28,232 nucleotides of DNA. Source: JBKQHQ01 sp052148715 (lineage in GTDB: Bacteria > Pseudomonadota > Alphaproteobacteria > Rhizobiales > Xanthobacteraceae). Numbering within the stretch: position 1 is the first letter of the stretch; each line of letters starts with the position of its first letter. The stretch spans positions 1 to 28,232 of the forward strand of contig JBKQHQ010000115.1 of NCBI GenBank assembly GCA_052148715.1. The letters run 5' to 3'. The notes under the pieces were generated by a model, which was not told the DNA's origin, made no database searches, and worked only from the letters and a program-made list of their open reading frames with translations. A program made the position numbers and the translations under genes. This document shows positions 1 through 8,058 of this stretch, piece by piece.

Positions 1-95
1 TGATCCGAATAGCCCCAGGAAAAGACTCTCTGCGCCTCAAACGCAAAGTCGCCGCGTGGGACGACGACTTCCTCGCAACCCTCATTGCCGCATGA
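1..95 (+). CDS. C-terminal end of an unidentified protein (partial)
   Basis: An open frame enters from the left edge and ends at a TGA at 93-95. The visible tail ends in KVAAWDDDFLATLIAA, which has the composition of a normal protein C-terminus, and codon third positions are GC-rich. Only about 30 residues are visible, so no family can be assigned. It converges on the minus-strand gene at 197-625. Confidence 0.45.
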   Translation, partial: IRIAPGKDSLRLKRKVAAWDDDFLATLIAA

Positions 96-196
96 TCTCT
101 TCACCCGATTCCCCTGGCCTTTTTGGCCCCGTGCCCGAAATGAGCGAGGCGAAATCCACAAGCGTCTCGCGACTTCCCGGCGCTCCACGGGAGCGC

Positions 197-625
197 TTAG
201 AGCGCGGCCTCGGCGTCTTGCATCGCGTCCTCGGCATCGTCGAACGCGGCATCGGGGCTCGGTTGACCGGCCTCCGATCCTTCGCTTGCGACCAAGGACG
301 CGAGCGTGATCTTGCGGCGGCCGTAAGGGAGCACCGGTTCGATGACCTCGGGCTGGCTCCGCGAATGCGCGTAGAGCACGTCGCCGGCTTTGCCCGCGGC
401 ATTCACCAGGGACCATTGATCGCAGGTCGCCGCGATCGCCAGGCCGATCTCGCGCAGATGCGCGCGACGATAGCAAAAAACGGCGAGGTTGGCACGCTGC
501 TCTGGCGGCAAGTCCGCGACCATATGCGTCAGCTCTTGCTGACGGGACGCGTACAAGCGGCCGATCAGCTCGTCGGAGACGGCGGGGCCGTCCTGCGGCA
601 GTCGTTCAAGCGGTTGAGCAGCCAT
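197..625 (-). CDS. Conserved hypothetical protein, 142 aa
   Basis: I cannot assign a function. The protein has a helical central part (ELIGRLYASRQQELTHMVAD, then LPPEQRANLAVFCYRRAHL) and an acidic, Ala/Asp-rich C-terminal tail. It has no signal peptide or membrane segment, so it is probably cytoplasmic. The ATG at 625 is preceded by a GGGGGA ribosome-binding site about 4 bases upstream, which supports this start. The sequence looks like a hypothetical family common in Bradyrhizobium relatives, but this comes from memory and was not searched. The overlapping plus-strand frame is a GC-rich shadow. Confidence 0.7.
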   Translation of the reverse strand: MAAQPLERLPQDGPAVSDELIGRLYASRQQELTHMVADLPPEQRANLAVFCYRRAHLREIGLAIAATCDQWSLVNAAGKAGDVLYAHSRSQPEVIEPVLPYGRRKITLASLVASEGSEAGQPSPDAAFDDAEDAMQDAEAAL

Positions 626-965
626 CGAGAGTCCCCCAAGAGAGAGTTACCCATTACTATTCGACGGTAACCGTTAACAAGGCTTTAACTAAGTAGCATG
701 GGAAGCTTCTGAATCGACCCTTCGGTTTATTGCGGATACCACCGGTGCCGGTCGCGCGCCGCAGACAACACCAACTCGGCACGGAACTTCCCTCCGCCGC
801 GCGGAGCATAGCAATGCTGCACTGAAAATGCGACCAAACCGAGAAACCGGAGCCCGGACGTGGATACCGGTTCTCTTTCATCAGGACATGCGCGGGTCAA
901 CGCTTCTCTGTCAATTTGATTGGACGTAGTCCCGTCATCGCGCGATTTTTCGCCAAGGAGGGACG
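626..965. other. Intergenic region between divergent genes
   Basis: This stretch separates the minus-strand hypothetical gene from the plus-strand secreted-protein gene and should hold both promoters. Near 660-690 there is an AT-richer patch with GGTAACCGTTAAC followed by AAGGCTTTAACTA, which could be the promoter or operator of the minus-strand gene. An AAGGAGGGA ribosome-binding site for the plus-strand gene lies at its right end. I see no convincing gene; the open frames across it have unnatural composition. Confidence 0.4.
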
Positions 966-1466
966 ATGCGCACGGCATTGTCGGCATTGATTGCCAGTCT
1001 TTATTGTTTCGCGGCCGCCGCGCAAACGGGGCCCTGTCCGTGCGGCAATCGAGCCGTTGCGCTGACGCACCTGACGAGCTCGCAACCAATTCCTGCAGAC
1101 CACGCGGCATGCCTGAAAGCCATCGACGACTTCGCGCGTTGGCTCGAGCAGAATGAAGGCCGTATCGAGCTGCCGCAGTTCAAGAAGCTATTTGCTCCGT
1201 TGTTGCCGGGGCTGGTCTCGGTCGATTGGGTGGTGCCGAGCAAAGCGGAAGTAGAGGACTTGGCCAAATTTCAACGGCTGGATTTCAATCGGGCGCAGCT
1301 CGAGCAGGCAGAAGCAAATCTGGCGAAAGCCCAGCAGGAGCATTACGCCGGTGCCGCCCTCACCGCCTTGAGCGATAACGTGCTCATGGCGGAAGCATTC
1401 CTGCGCTACGACGAGGCCTACGAGGCTTATTTGAAGTGTCTCAACGCCAAAGGATTGGCGCAATAG
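966..1466 (+). CDS. Small secreted hypothetical protein, 166 aa
   Basis: The N-terminus (MRTALSALIASLYCFAAAAQ) is a Sec-type signal peptide with a likely cut after AAA-AQ near residue 19, so the product is probably periplasmic. The mature part has three cysteines early (CPCG and C44 in AACLKAID) and one near the end (YLKCLNAKG). A long helical stretch at about residues 110-150 is rich in Ala, Glu and Gln and could form a coiled coil. The start is well supported by AAGGAGG six bases before the ATG. I do not recognise a family. It stands alone, with a hairpin about 60 bases after its stop. Confidence 0.75.
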   Translation: MRTALSALIASLYCFAAAAQTGPCPCGNRAVALTHLTSSQPIPADHAACLKAIDDFARWLEQNEGRIELPQFKKLFAPLLPGLVSVDWVVPSKAEVEDLAKFQRLDFNRAQLEQAEANLAKAQQEHYAGAALTALSDNVLMAEAFLRYDEAYEAYLKCLNAKGLAQ

Positions 1467-1523
1467 AAAGCAGGCCTCTTGGGCGAGGTTCACCAGGGCA
1501 GCCAATTGGTGGGCGCAAAGGTG

Positions 1524-1545
1524 GGCCGAGCTTACAGGCTCGGCC
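1524..1545 (+). terminator. Hairpin after the secreted-protein gene, possible terminator
   Basis: GGCCGAGC and GCTCGGCC form a perfect 8-bp stem around a 6-base loop (TTACAG), about 60 bases after the stop of the preceding gene. No T-run follows, so factor-independent termination is doubtful. It may be an RNA 3'-end stabiliser or a structured leader of the next gene. Confidence 0.35.
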
Positions 1546-1609
1546 GATGTTGACTTGCACCCGGACCGCGTTGCAGGCTGACGATAATAAAATAATTGGG
1601 GGAGCGCCG

Positions 1610-2422
1610 GTGTCGGATGCAGATGGATCATCGCTCACGCGTCGCAACATGGTCGCGGCAGCGGCCGCAGGCGTTGCGGCGATGAGCGGCGACGCCTCCG
1701 TCACGCAGGCGCAGAGCGCGGCAAGGACCTTCGTGCTCGTGCACGGCGCCTGGCATGGCGGCTGGTGCTGGCGCCGCGTGGCGGATCTGCTCGCCAAGCG
1801 CGGCCACAAGGTTTTTGCACCGACGCTCGCCGGCCTCGGCGAACGCTCGCATCTGATCGGCGGCAGCATCAACCTCGACACCCACATCACCGACGTCGTC
1901 AATGTGATCAAATGGGAAGACCTGGCGGATATCTGCCTGGTCGCCCATTCCTATGGGGGCTGGCCGGTCTCGGGCGCGATCGAGCAGGTGCCCGACCGCA
2001 TTGCTTCGGTCGTCTATCTCGATGCCTTTGTGCCGGAGGATGGTCAGCGCGGGCTTGATTTGGCGTCCGATTTCAGCCGCAAGGGCACGCTGGCGGCGAT
2101 CGAGAAAGGCGAGGTGTCGCGTCCCGCGCCCAGGGCCGAGACGTTCTCGGTCAACGGCAAGGACCGCGCGTGGGTCGACTCCAAACTAACCGCGCAGCCG
2201 GTCGGCGTCGCCCTGCAGCCGATCAAGCTCGCTGGCGCGCGCGAGAAGATACCGAAGAAGACCTACATCCGCGCGCCCAGCTATCCGCAACCGGCCTTCG
2301 ACAAGGCCCTCGCCGCCAAGAAGACCGATCCGTCGTGGCGCACCTACGAGGTGCCGAGCGGGCACGACGTCATGATCGATATGCCGGTGCGGCTGGTCGA
2401 AATCCTGCTCGAAGTCGCTTGA
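1610..2422 (+). CDS. Alpha/beta hydrolase with TAT signal, 270 aa (tandem copy 1)
   Basis: This is a serine hydrolase of the plant-methylesterase / EstC-like branch of alpha/beta hydrolases, marked by the oxyanion-loop sequence LVHGAWHGGWCW at about residues 43-54. The expected triad is Ser114 in AHSYGG, Asp138 in VYLDAFVPEDG and His252 in PSGHDVMIDMP. The N-terminus SSLTRRNMVAAAAAGVAAM is a twin-arginine signal, so the folded enzyme is probably exported. I chose the GTG at 1610 because GGGGGAG lies just upstream and the TAT motif follows; the frame is open further upstream. The substrate is unknown, probably an ester or amide. It is a close paralogue of the next gene, 32 bases downstream, so the two are very likely co-transcribed. 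Confidence 0.9.
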   Translation: MSDADGSSLTRRNMVAAAAAGVAAMSGDASVTQAQSAARTFVLVHGAWHGGWCWRRVADLLAKRGHKVFAPTLAGLGERSHLIGGSINLDTHITDVVNVIKWEDLADICLVAHSYGGWPVSGAIEQVPDRIASVVYLDAFVPEDGQRGLDLASDFSRKGTLAAIEKGEVSRPAPRAETFSVNGKDRAWVDSKLTAQPVGVALQPIKLAGAREKIPKKTYIRAPSYPQPAFDKALAAKKTDPSWRTYEVPSGHDVMIDMPVRLVEILLEVA

Positions 2423-2454
2423 CCGAGAAGTCGCCTGATTGACGGGAGGAAATG

Positions 2455-3276
2455 ATGGGCAACGAAACAACAGAAAATCCGACGCGCCGGACCATTGTTG
2501 GTGCGATGGCGGCGGGCGCCGGCGCGATGGCGGCTTCGGGCGGCGCCATCGGTACGGCGCAAGCGCAGGCGGCGGCAAAGACGTTCGTGCTCGTGCACGG
2601 CGCCTGGCACGGCGGTTGGTGCTGGCGGCGTGTGTCGGATCGGCTTGAGCAGCGCGGCCATAAGGTGTTTGCGCCGACGATGACCGGCCTCGGCGAGCGC
2701 TCGCACTTGCTCGACTTGAGGCCCGATCTCACGACGCACATCACCGACATCGTCAACGTGATCAAGTGGGAGGATCTGACCGACATCGTGCTGGTCGGCC
2801 ATTCCTATGGCGGCTTTATCATCTCGGGCGTTGCCGAAAAGTTGGAGCCGGCGATCGGGTCGTTGGTCTTCCTTGATGCTTTCGTGCCCCAGAGCGGCGA
2901 AGCGCTTGCCGACTTGGCCTCGCCGCGCCTGCGCGAGGCCATTCAAGCCGTGCTGCAGAAGGGCGAGCCTGCCATGGCGGCACCCAAGGCCGCGTTGTTC
3001 CAGGTGAATGAAAAGGATCGGCCGTGGGTCGACGGGAAGTGCACCCCGCAGCCGGCAGGCACGTTCGCCCAGAAGATCACGCTCAGCGGCGCGTGCGAGC
3101 GCATCGCCAAGAAGGCCTATATTCGCGCGAAAGGCTATGGCAGTCCGGCCTTCGATGCCTATCACGCCAAGCTGCAGTCGAATCCGGCATGGCGCGTGTA
3201 CGAGGTGCCGAGCGGGCACGATGCGATGGTCGACATGCCCGACCGGCTGGTGGAGATCCTGTTGGAAGTGGCATAA
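2455..3276 (+). CDS. Alpha/beta hydrolase with TAT signal, 273 aa (tandem copy 2)
   Basis: This is a paralogue of the preceding gene with the same layout: a TAT signal (NPTRRTIVGAMAAGAGAMAA), the loop LVHGAWHGGWCW, nucleophile Ser117 in GHSYGG, Asp141 in VFLDAFVP and His255 in PSGHDAMVDMP. Three long blocks are almost identical between the copies, while the lid region (about residues 145-205) differs, suggesting different substrates. Two ATGs are adjacent (2452 and 2455); the second has the better spacing from GGGAGGA. The gene lies between the first hydrolase and a third, unrelated one in what looks like one operon. The family link is strong and the substrate is not known. Confidence 0.9.
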   Translation: MGNETTENPTRRTIVGAMAAGAGAMAASGGAIGTAQAQAAAKTFVLVHGAWHGGWCWRRVSDRLEQRGHKVFAPTMTGLGERSHLLDLRPDLTTHITDIVNVIKWEDLTDIVLVGHSYGGFIISGVAEKLEPAIGSLVFLDAFVPQSGEALADLASPRLREAIQAVLQKGEPAMAAPKAALFQVNEKDRPWVDGKCTPQPAGTFAQKITLSGACERIAKKAYIRAKGYGSPAFDAYHAKLQSNPAWRVYEVPSGHDAMVDMPDRLVEILLEVA

Positions 3277-3302
3277 GCGCTCGGGATTTGGGAGGAACGC
3301 CT

Positions 3303-4139
3303 ATGCCGGTGGCCAAGGTCCGCGGAGTCAATATCCGCTATGCGATCGTCGGTGATCAGGGCCCGTTCGTGACGCTCACGACCGGCGGCCGGCGCGGGCA
3401 CGAAGAGTTCCTGGCGCTTGCCCGCAAGATCGCCGCCGGCGGCTTCCGCGTCCTGCTGCACGACCGCCGCAATACCGGCGCCTCCGACATCCTGATCGAA
3501 GGCGACGACGGCGAAGAGGTGATCTGGGCCGATGATTTGCATGAACTCCTGTCGCAACTCGGCGCCCTGCCGGCGTTCATCGGCGGGTCGTCGTCGGGAG
3601 CGCGGATGTCGATTTTGTTCTGTCTGCGCCATCCGCAAGCCGTGCGCGCCCTGTTGCTGCTTCGCGTCACCGGCGGCGCCTTTGCGGCGCAGCGGCTGCC
3701 GGAGAACTACTATGGCCAGTTCATCCGCGCGGCGCGCGAAGGCGGCATGGCGGCGGTGTGCGCGACCGAGCAGTATCGCGAACGGCTCGCCGCCAATCCG
3801 GCCAATCGCGAGCGGCTCATGCGCATGGATCCCGCCCGCTACATCGCGGTGATGTCGCATTGGCAGGAGCTGTTCGTTCGCGACGCCCATTCGCCGGTCA
3901 TGGGCGTGCGCGAGGCCGAGCTCCAATCGATCAAGGTCCCGGCGATCATCATTCCCGGCAACGACAAGACGCACTCGTCGGCGAGCGCCCGCAGCGCCCA
4001 CCGCCTGATCGCGGGGAGCAGGCTGCATGCGCTGCCGATCGAGGACCGGGACGTGGATCTCATTGCCTTCCCCGAGTGGGCGCCTTACGAAGCCGAGATT
4101 GCCCGCGTGCTCGTCGAATTCATGAAGGGTTGCCCATGA
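3303..4139 (+). CDS. Alpha/beta-fold hydrolase-like protein, 278 aa
   Basis: The fold is shown by HDRRNTGASD (about residues 53-62), the nucleophile elbow GGSSSGAR with Ser97 as the likely nucleophile, and the acid-strand sequence AIIIPGNDKTH. It has no signal peptide and so is cytoplasmic, unlike the two exported hydrolases before it. Where most family members have the catalytic histidine, this protein reads LPIEDRDVDLIAFPEW, with no histidine. It may use another residue (His in NDKTH is a candidate) or be a non-canonical enzyme. The ATG at 3303 follows GGGAGGAA by six bases. Its stop overlaps the start of the glutathione S-transferase gene (ATGA), so translation of the two is coupled. Confidence 0.85.
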   Translation: MPVAKVRGVNIRYAIVGDQGPFVTLTTGGRRGHEEFLALARKIAAGGFRVLLHDRRNTGASDILIEGDDGEEVIWADDLHELLSQLGALPAFIGGSSSGARMSILFCLRHPQAVRALLLLRVTGGAFAAQRLPENYYGQFIRAAREGGMAAVCATEQYRERLAANPANRERLMRMDPARYIAVMSHWQELFVRDAHSPVMGVREAELQSIKVPAIIIPGNDKTHSSASARSAHRLIAGSRLHALPIEDRDVDLIAFPEWAPYEAEIARVLVEFMKGCP

Positions 4140-4741
4140 TCCTGCGCTCCGCCCCGCCATCACCGTTCGGCCGCAAGGTCCGCATCGCCGCAGGCGTGCT
4201 CGGCCTCGACCGCGACATCAAGGTCGAGCCGGCCGACACCGTCGATCCGGCCGACAGCGTGCGGCGGCAAAACCCGCTCGGCAAGATACCCGTGCTCATT
4301 CTCGACGACGGCACCGCGCTCTACGACTCGCGCGTGATCCTCGAATATCTCGACCATCGCGCGGGCGGCGGCCGGATCATTCCCAAGGAACCGAATGCGC
4401 GCTTTGCCGCGCTGACCCAGCAGGCGCTGTGCGACGGCATCCTCGATGCCGCGATCCTGCGCATCTATGAAGGCCGCTGGCGGCCGCCGGCGCATCACGA
4501 GGCCAAATGGATCGAGCACCAGACCGGCAAGATGACCCGCGCGCTCGCGGCACTCGAGGCCGCGCCGCCGGGGCTCGACGCGCCCCCGCACGTCGGACAG
4601 ATCACCGCCGCCTGCGTGCTCGGCTATCTCGACTTGCGCTTCGAGGGCCGCTGGCGCGCCGACCACCCGCGCCTCGTCGCCTGGCTCGACCGCTTTGCCG
4701 CGGCCGTGCCCGCCTTCGCGACGACGCGGGTGCCGGGCTAA
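4136..4741 (+). CDS. Glutathione S-transferase family protein, 201 aa
   Basis: The N-terminal thioredoxin-like domain (about residues 1-80) shows the glutathione site: Ser9 in SPFGRKVRI as the likely activating residue, NPLGKIPVL with the conserved cis-proline, and the YDSRVILEYLD motif that binds the gamma-glutamyl part. An all-helical C-terminal domain follows and ends at the usual length. It probably conjugates or reduces a small electrophile with glutathione in the cytoplasm. The start ATG overlaps the stop of the preceding hydrolase by four bases, so the two may act on the same compound. This is the last gene of the plus-strand cluster that starts at 1610. Confidence 0.9.
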   Translation: MILRSAPPSPFGRKVRIAAGVLGLDRDIKVEPADTVDPADSVRRQNPLGKIPVLILDDGTALYDSRVILEYLDHRAGGGRIIPKEPNARFAALTQQALCDGILDAAILRIYEGRWRPPAHHEAKWIEHQTGKMTRALAALEAAPPGLDAPPHVGQITAACVLGYLDLRFEGRWRADHPRLVAWLDRFAAAVPAFATTRVPG

Positions 4742-4793
4742 GGGCAAATTCGTCCTACTTGAGGACGTGCCGATGACGGCCTCTCTGTGGATG

Positions 4794-4882
4794 CCCGCTC
4801 ATTCGCGCGAAAGCGGGAACTCCGTTCTTCAAGGAATTTGGTGATTGTGCGCTGGTTTCCCGCTTTCGCGGGAATGAGCGGG
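4794..4882. repeat. Long inverted repeat between convergent genes
   Basis: The arms at 4794-4820 and 4856-4882 are complementary over about 26 bases with one or two mismatches (left CCCGCTCATTCGCGCGAAAG, right CTTTCGCGGGAATGAGCGGG). They enclose a loop of about 35 bases. The element lies between the ends of the glutathione S-transferase gene and the sheath-like gene and could serve both as a transcript end. It resembles the dispersed palindromic repeats of Bradyrhizobium-type genomes. Confidence 0.75.
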
Positions 4883-4947
4883 TGTGGATGCGCTGCCATT
4901 ATCTTCAAAGGACCCAAAGCTGTTAGCTCGACGCAGCGACGAGCTCT

Positions 4948-5424
4948 TTATCTCTTTCTCGCTTGATTGGTGGGCCCGGCAGTGAGCTGGCTGATGCTGA
5001 TGATAACGAATTGCGCGGGCTGGACAGGGGCGACGCCGATGACAATGTTGAGCCGACCGTTGTCGATGTCGGTTTGAGTCATCGTGGTCTTGTCGCAGCG
5101 CACGAAAAACGCCTGCTCGGGCGTCGCTCCCTTGAGCGCTCCGGAGCGCCACATGCCGGTGAGGAAGTTGCTGATCGATCCGCGGACGGCCGCCCACAAG
5201 GGCGGCGCGTTCGGTTCAAAAACCGCCCATTGCAGATCGCGATCGATCGACTGCTCGATGAATATGAGGAGCCGCCGGACCGACACGTATTGCCAGCCGG
5301 CATCGGACGCCGACGCTGGCCCAGCGGGCTGGGCCCATCCGGGTGTGTCGGTGCCAACGAATATGGCCGCACAGGCAAGAACGGCGATCAGCGTGCGCCG
5401 GCTGGCTGCCTTGATACAGAACAT
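4948..5424 (-). CDS. Secreted protein made of a phage tail-sheath C-terminal-like domain, 158 aa
   Basis: Residues 1-31 form a Sec signal peptide (RRTLIAVLACAAIFVGTD, likely cut after GWA). Residues about 43-150 match the C-terminal domain of contractile tail-sheath proteins: YVSVRRLLIFIEQSIDRDLQ, WAVFEPNAPPLWAAVRGSI, FLTGMWRSGALKGATPEQAFF, VRCDKTTMTQTDIDNGRL and IGVAPVQPAQFVI. Sheath proteins are normally about 400-700 residues and cytoplasmic; here only the last domain remains and it is predicted to be exported. The ATG has a strong GGGAGGA site seven bases upstream and the frame is intact, so this is not a simple relic. It follows pncC by 26 bases and is probably co-transcribed with it. 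No other phage tail genes are nearby. Its function is unknown. Confidence 0.85.
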   Translation of the reverse strand: MFCIKAASRRTLIAVLACAAIFVGTDTPGWAQPAGPASASDAGWQYVSVRRLLIFIEQSIDRDLQWAVFEPNAPPLWAAVRGSISNFLTGMWRSGALKGATPEQAFFVRCDKTTMTQTDIDNGRLNIVIGVAPVQPAQFVIISISQLTAGPTNQARKR

Positions 5425-5450
5425 TCAAATCCTCCCGCGTCGACTCGCTC

Positions 5451-5945
5451 TCATCCCGCCGGCGCGCTGTCCAGGACAGACTTCAACAAGTCGAGCGCCG
5501 CGGCGGAAAAGGCCTGCATGTTGCCGAGGCGATCGCTGCTCCCGGTCTCAATCGTGATCGCGCGCTCGGTCGCGCCGACGACGGCGATGCAGCTGTGCCC
5601 GGCGGCATCGCCGTATCGGTTCCCGGTCGGTCCGGTCGCGCCGGTCTCGGCCAGCGCCCAACTCGCCGCGAAGCGCTCGCGCGCGGTGCGTGCGAGCAGC
5701 AGGGCGTAGGCCTCGGTCGAGGCGCGCAGCCCGCTCATGGCGGAATCCGGAATATCGAGGAGCCGGCGGCGCGCGGTCTGGGTGTAAACCACGGCGCCGC
5801 CGAGAAAATAGGATGAAGCGCCGGCAATGCCGAGGAGCGCCGCCGAGATCAGGCCGCCGGTCGATGATTCCGCAACCGCGATCGTCTCGCGCCGATCCTT
5901 CAGCAGCACGGCAATCGGCTCCGCTAATCGTACGAGCTCCGGCAT
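5451..5945 (-). CDS. pncC: Stand-alone CinA C-terminal domain, nicotinamide-nucleotide amidase type, 164 aa
   Basis: The protein is a single CinA C-terminal (PncC) domain. It shows ESSTGGLISAALL near residue 26, YFLGGAVVYT near 46-55, and the loop AETGATGPTGNRYGDAAG near 98-115. This family converts nicotinamide mononucleotide to nicotinic acid mononucleotide and ammonia in NAD recycling. The length is usual for single-domain members and the N-terminal MoCo-like domain of full CinA is absent. An ACGGAGACG ribosome-binding site precedes the ATG. It is the first gene of a two-gene unit with the sheath-domain gene. The assignment to the family is firm; enzymatic activity is inferred. Confidence 0.88.
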   Translation of the reverse strand: MPELVRLAEPIAVLLKDRRETIAVAESSTGGLISAALLGIAGASSYFLGGAVVYTQTARRRLLDIPDSAMSGLRASTEAYALLLARTARERFAASWALAETGATGPTGNRYGDAAGHSCIAVVGATERAITIETGSSDRLGNMQAFSAAALDLLKSVLDSAPAG

Positions 5946-6099
5946 GGTCGTCTCCGTGGGCCCAGGGGCCCTTCGTCAAATCCTCCGCGCGATGTTGTTT
6001 TATACACGACAGCGCCTGCGCGCGGGTGCGGATTTTCATCACCGGCTCGTCCGGCGGCGGGTACCGCCATGTGCGGCTCCCCTATGCTAAGAGGCTCCG

Positions 6100-8013
6100 A
6101 TGACGACGGTCGCAGCGGCACCGGATCACACGGCGAGCGCTCACCACGGCGGACATGGCTCCGGAGGACTTGGCTCCGGAGGACTTGGCGCCATGGCGCT
6201 TGGCGCGCTGGGCGTGGTCTACGGCGATATCGGCACCAGTCCGCTCTACACGTTGAAGACCGCGCTCGAGTGGGGGGGCGGCGCGACGCCTGAGGCGGCA
6301 CTCGGCATTCTGTCGCTGATCGTCTGGACGCTGCTGATAACCACCTCGCTCAAATACGTGACGGTGGTGATGCGCGCCGACAACGACGGCGAAGGCGGGA
6401 TTCTGGCGCTGATGTCGCTCCTCGGCATCAAGCATGGCGAGCGCATCGGCGTGATCGCAATCGGCCTCCTCGGCGCCGCGCTGCTCTATGGCGACGGCGC
6501 CATCACGCCGGCGATCTCGGTGCTCAGCGCGCTCGAAGGCCTCAAGCTGCCGGCGCCGTCGATCGCGCCCTACGTGCTGCCGTTGTCGGTGTTGGTCCTG
6601 CTCGGCATTTTCGCCTTGCAGCCCCAGGGCAGCGCCCGCATCGGCAAGCTGTTCGGTCCGATCATGACCCTGTGGTTCGTCACCATCGGCGTCCTCGGGA
6701 TTGCCGGCATCGTGCAGCATCCGGCGGTGCTCAAGGCGCTTGATCCGCGCTTCGGGCTCGATTACCTGCTGGGCCACGGCTGGACGGGATTCCTCGTCCT
6801 CGGCGCCGTGTTCCTATGCGCCACCGGCGCCGAGGCGCTCTATGCCGACATGGGTCATTTCGGCGCCCGGCCGATCCGGTTCGCCTGGTATGGCCTCGTG
6901 CTCCCGACGCTGCTCATGAACTACGCCGGGCAGGCCGCGCTCCTCGTCGGCGGCGCGGTTCCCGCCGACGCCAATCCGTTCTTCATGCTGTGCCCGGCCG
7001 TCATGCAGGTGCCGCTCGTGGGGCTGGCGACGATAGCGACGATCATCGCCAGCCAGGCGATCATCAGCGGCGCCTTCTCGATGACCCGCCAGGCGATCCA
7101 ACTGGGGCTGTGCCCGCGGCTGCACATCACCCAGACCTCGGCCGAGGGGTATGGCCAGATCTATGTCGGCTTCGTCAATTGGGTGCTGATGGCGCTCACG
7201 CTGGGCCTCGCGCTCGCCTTCCGCTCCTCCGACAATCTCGCCGCGGCTTTCGGCGTCGCGGTGTCGCTGACCATGCTGCTCACCTCGATGCTGATGTTCC
7301 TGGCGATGCGCGAGGTGTGGCGCTGGAGCCTGCCGCTGAGCCTTGCGGTTGCGGGTCTGTTTGTCGTGGTCGATCTGTCCTTCGTCTGCGCCAATCTGAT
7401 GAAAGTCTTCGAGGGCGGCTGGGTGCCGCTCGTGGTTGCCGCCCTGGTATTCTTCCTGATGTCCACGTGGCGGGAGGGGCGGACGGGACTGCTGCACGTG
7501 CTTGAGCGCGACACGCTCCCCTTGGCCGATTTCATCGCCAGCGTCCGCGCCAAGCCGCGCGTTCCCGGCACCGCGGTCTACATGACCAGCCGTACCGATG
7601 TCGTGCCCGTGCCGCTCTTGCACAATCTCAAGCACAACAAGGTGCTGCATACCCGCATTGTTCTCCTGCGCGTGGTGACCGAGAATGTTCCGCGCGTCGC
7701 TCCGGAGCGGCGCATCGAGGTCGCTGATCTCGGCGACAACTTCCATGCGGTCGTCGCCCATTATGGCTTCATGGAGCAGCCGAACATTCCCTACGCGCTC
7801 GAGCAATGTCGGTCGCGGCAGCTGACCTTCGACATGATGGACACATCGTTTTTCGTCGGCCGCGTGACGATCGTCGCCGCCAAGGGCTCGCGTATGAACG
7901 GCGTCAGGCGCAAGCTGTTCGAGGTGATGCATCGCAACGCCTTGTCGGCGACCGAGTTCTTCCGCATCCCGCCCAACCGGGTCGTGGAACTCGGCGGCCA
8001 GGTCGAGCTCTGA
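6100..8013 (+). CDS. kup: Kup-type potassium uptake transporter, 637 aa
   Basis: This is a KUP/HAK/KT potassium:proton symporter of the inner membrane. The family signature ALGVVYGDIGTSPLYTLK lies at about residues 31-48, followed by YGDGAITPAISVLSALEG near 130 and about 12 hydrophobic segments up to residue 455. A hydrophilic cytoplasmic C-terminal domain follows (TAVYMTSRTDVVPVPLLHNL, then VVAHYGFMEQPNIPYAL). The length is typical. The N-terminus has a short histidine- and glycine-rich leader (HHGGHGSGGLGSGG) with a tandem 15-base repeat around 6162-6191. AAGAGG lies seven bases before the ATG. A cation:proton antiporter gene begins 45 bases downstream, suggesting a K+ homeostasis unit. Confidence 0.95.
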   Translation: MTTVAAAPDHTASAHHGGHGSGGLGSGGLGAMALGALGVVYGDIGTSPLYTLKTALEWGGGATPEAALGILSLIVWTLLITTSLKYVTVVMRADNDGEGGILALMSLLGIKHGERIGVIAIGLLGAALLYGDGAITPAISVLSALEGLKLPAPSIAPYVLPLSVLVLLGIFALQPQGSARIGKLFGPIMTLWFVTIGVLGIAGIVQHPAVLKALDPRFGLDYLLGHGWTGFLVLGAVFLCATGAEALYADMGHFGARPIRFAWYGLVLPTLLMNYAGQAALLVGGAVPADANPFFMLCPAVMQVPLVGLATIATIIASQAIISGAFSMTRQAIQLGLCPRLHITQTSAEGYGQIYVGFVNWVLMALTLGLALAFRSSDNLAAAFGVAVSLTMLLTSMLMFLAMREVWRWSLPLSLAVAGLFVVVDLSFVCANLMKVFEGGWVPLVVAALVFFLMSTWREGRTGLLHVLERDTLPLADFIASVRAKPRVPGTAVYMTSRTDVVPVPLLHNLKHNKVLHTRIVLLRVVTENVPRVAPERRIEVADLGDNFHAVVAHYGFMEQPNIPYALEQCRSRQLTFDMMDTSFFVGRVTIVAAKGSRMNGVRRKLFEVMHRNALSATEFFRIPPNRVVELGGQVEL

Positions 8014-8058
8014 GTGAACGCGTCGCGTGCATGAATTGCCGGACGTGGCGGGACATCG

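Noticed and set aside
4948..5945. Prophage tail module
   Set aside because: Only one sheath-like domain is present, with a signal peptide and next to pncC; no tube, baseplate or other tail genes are visible.
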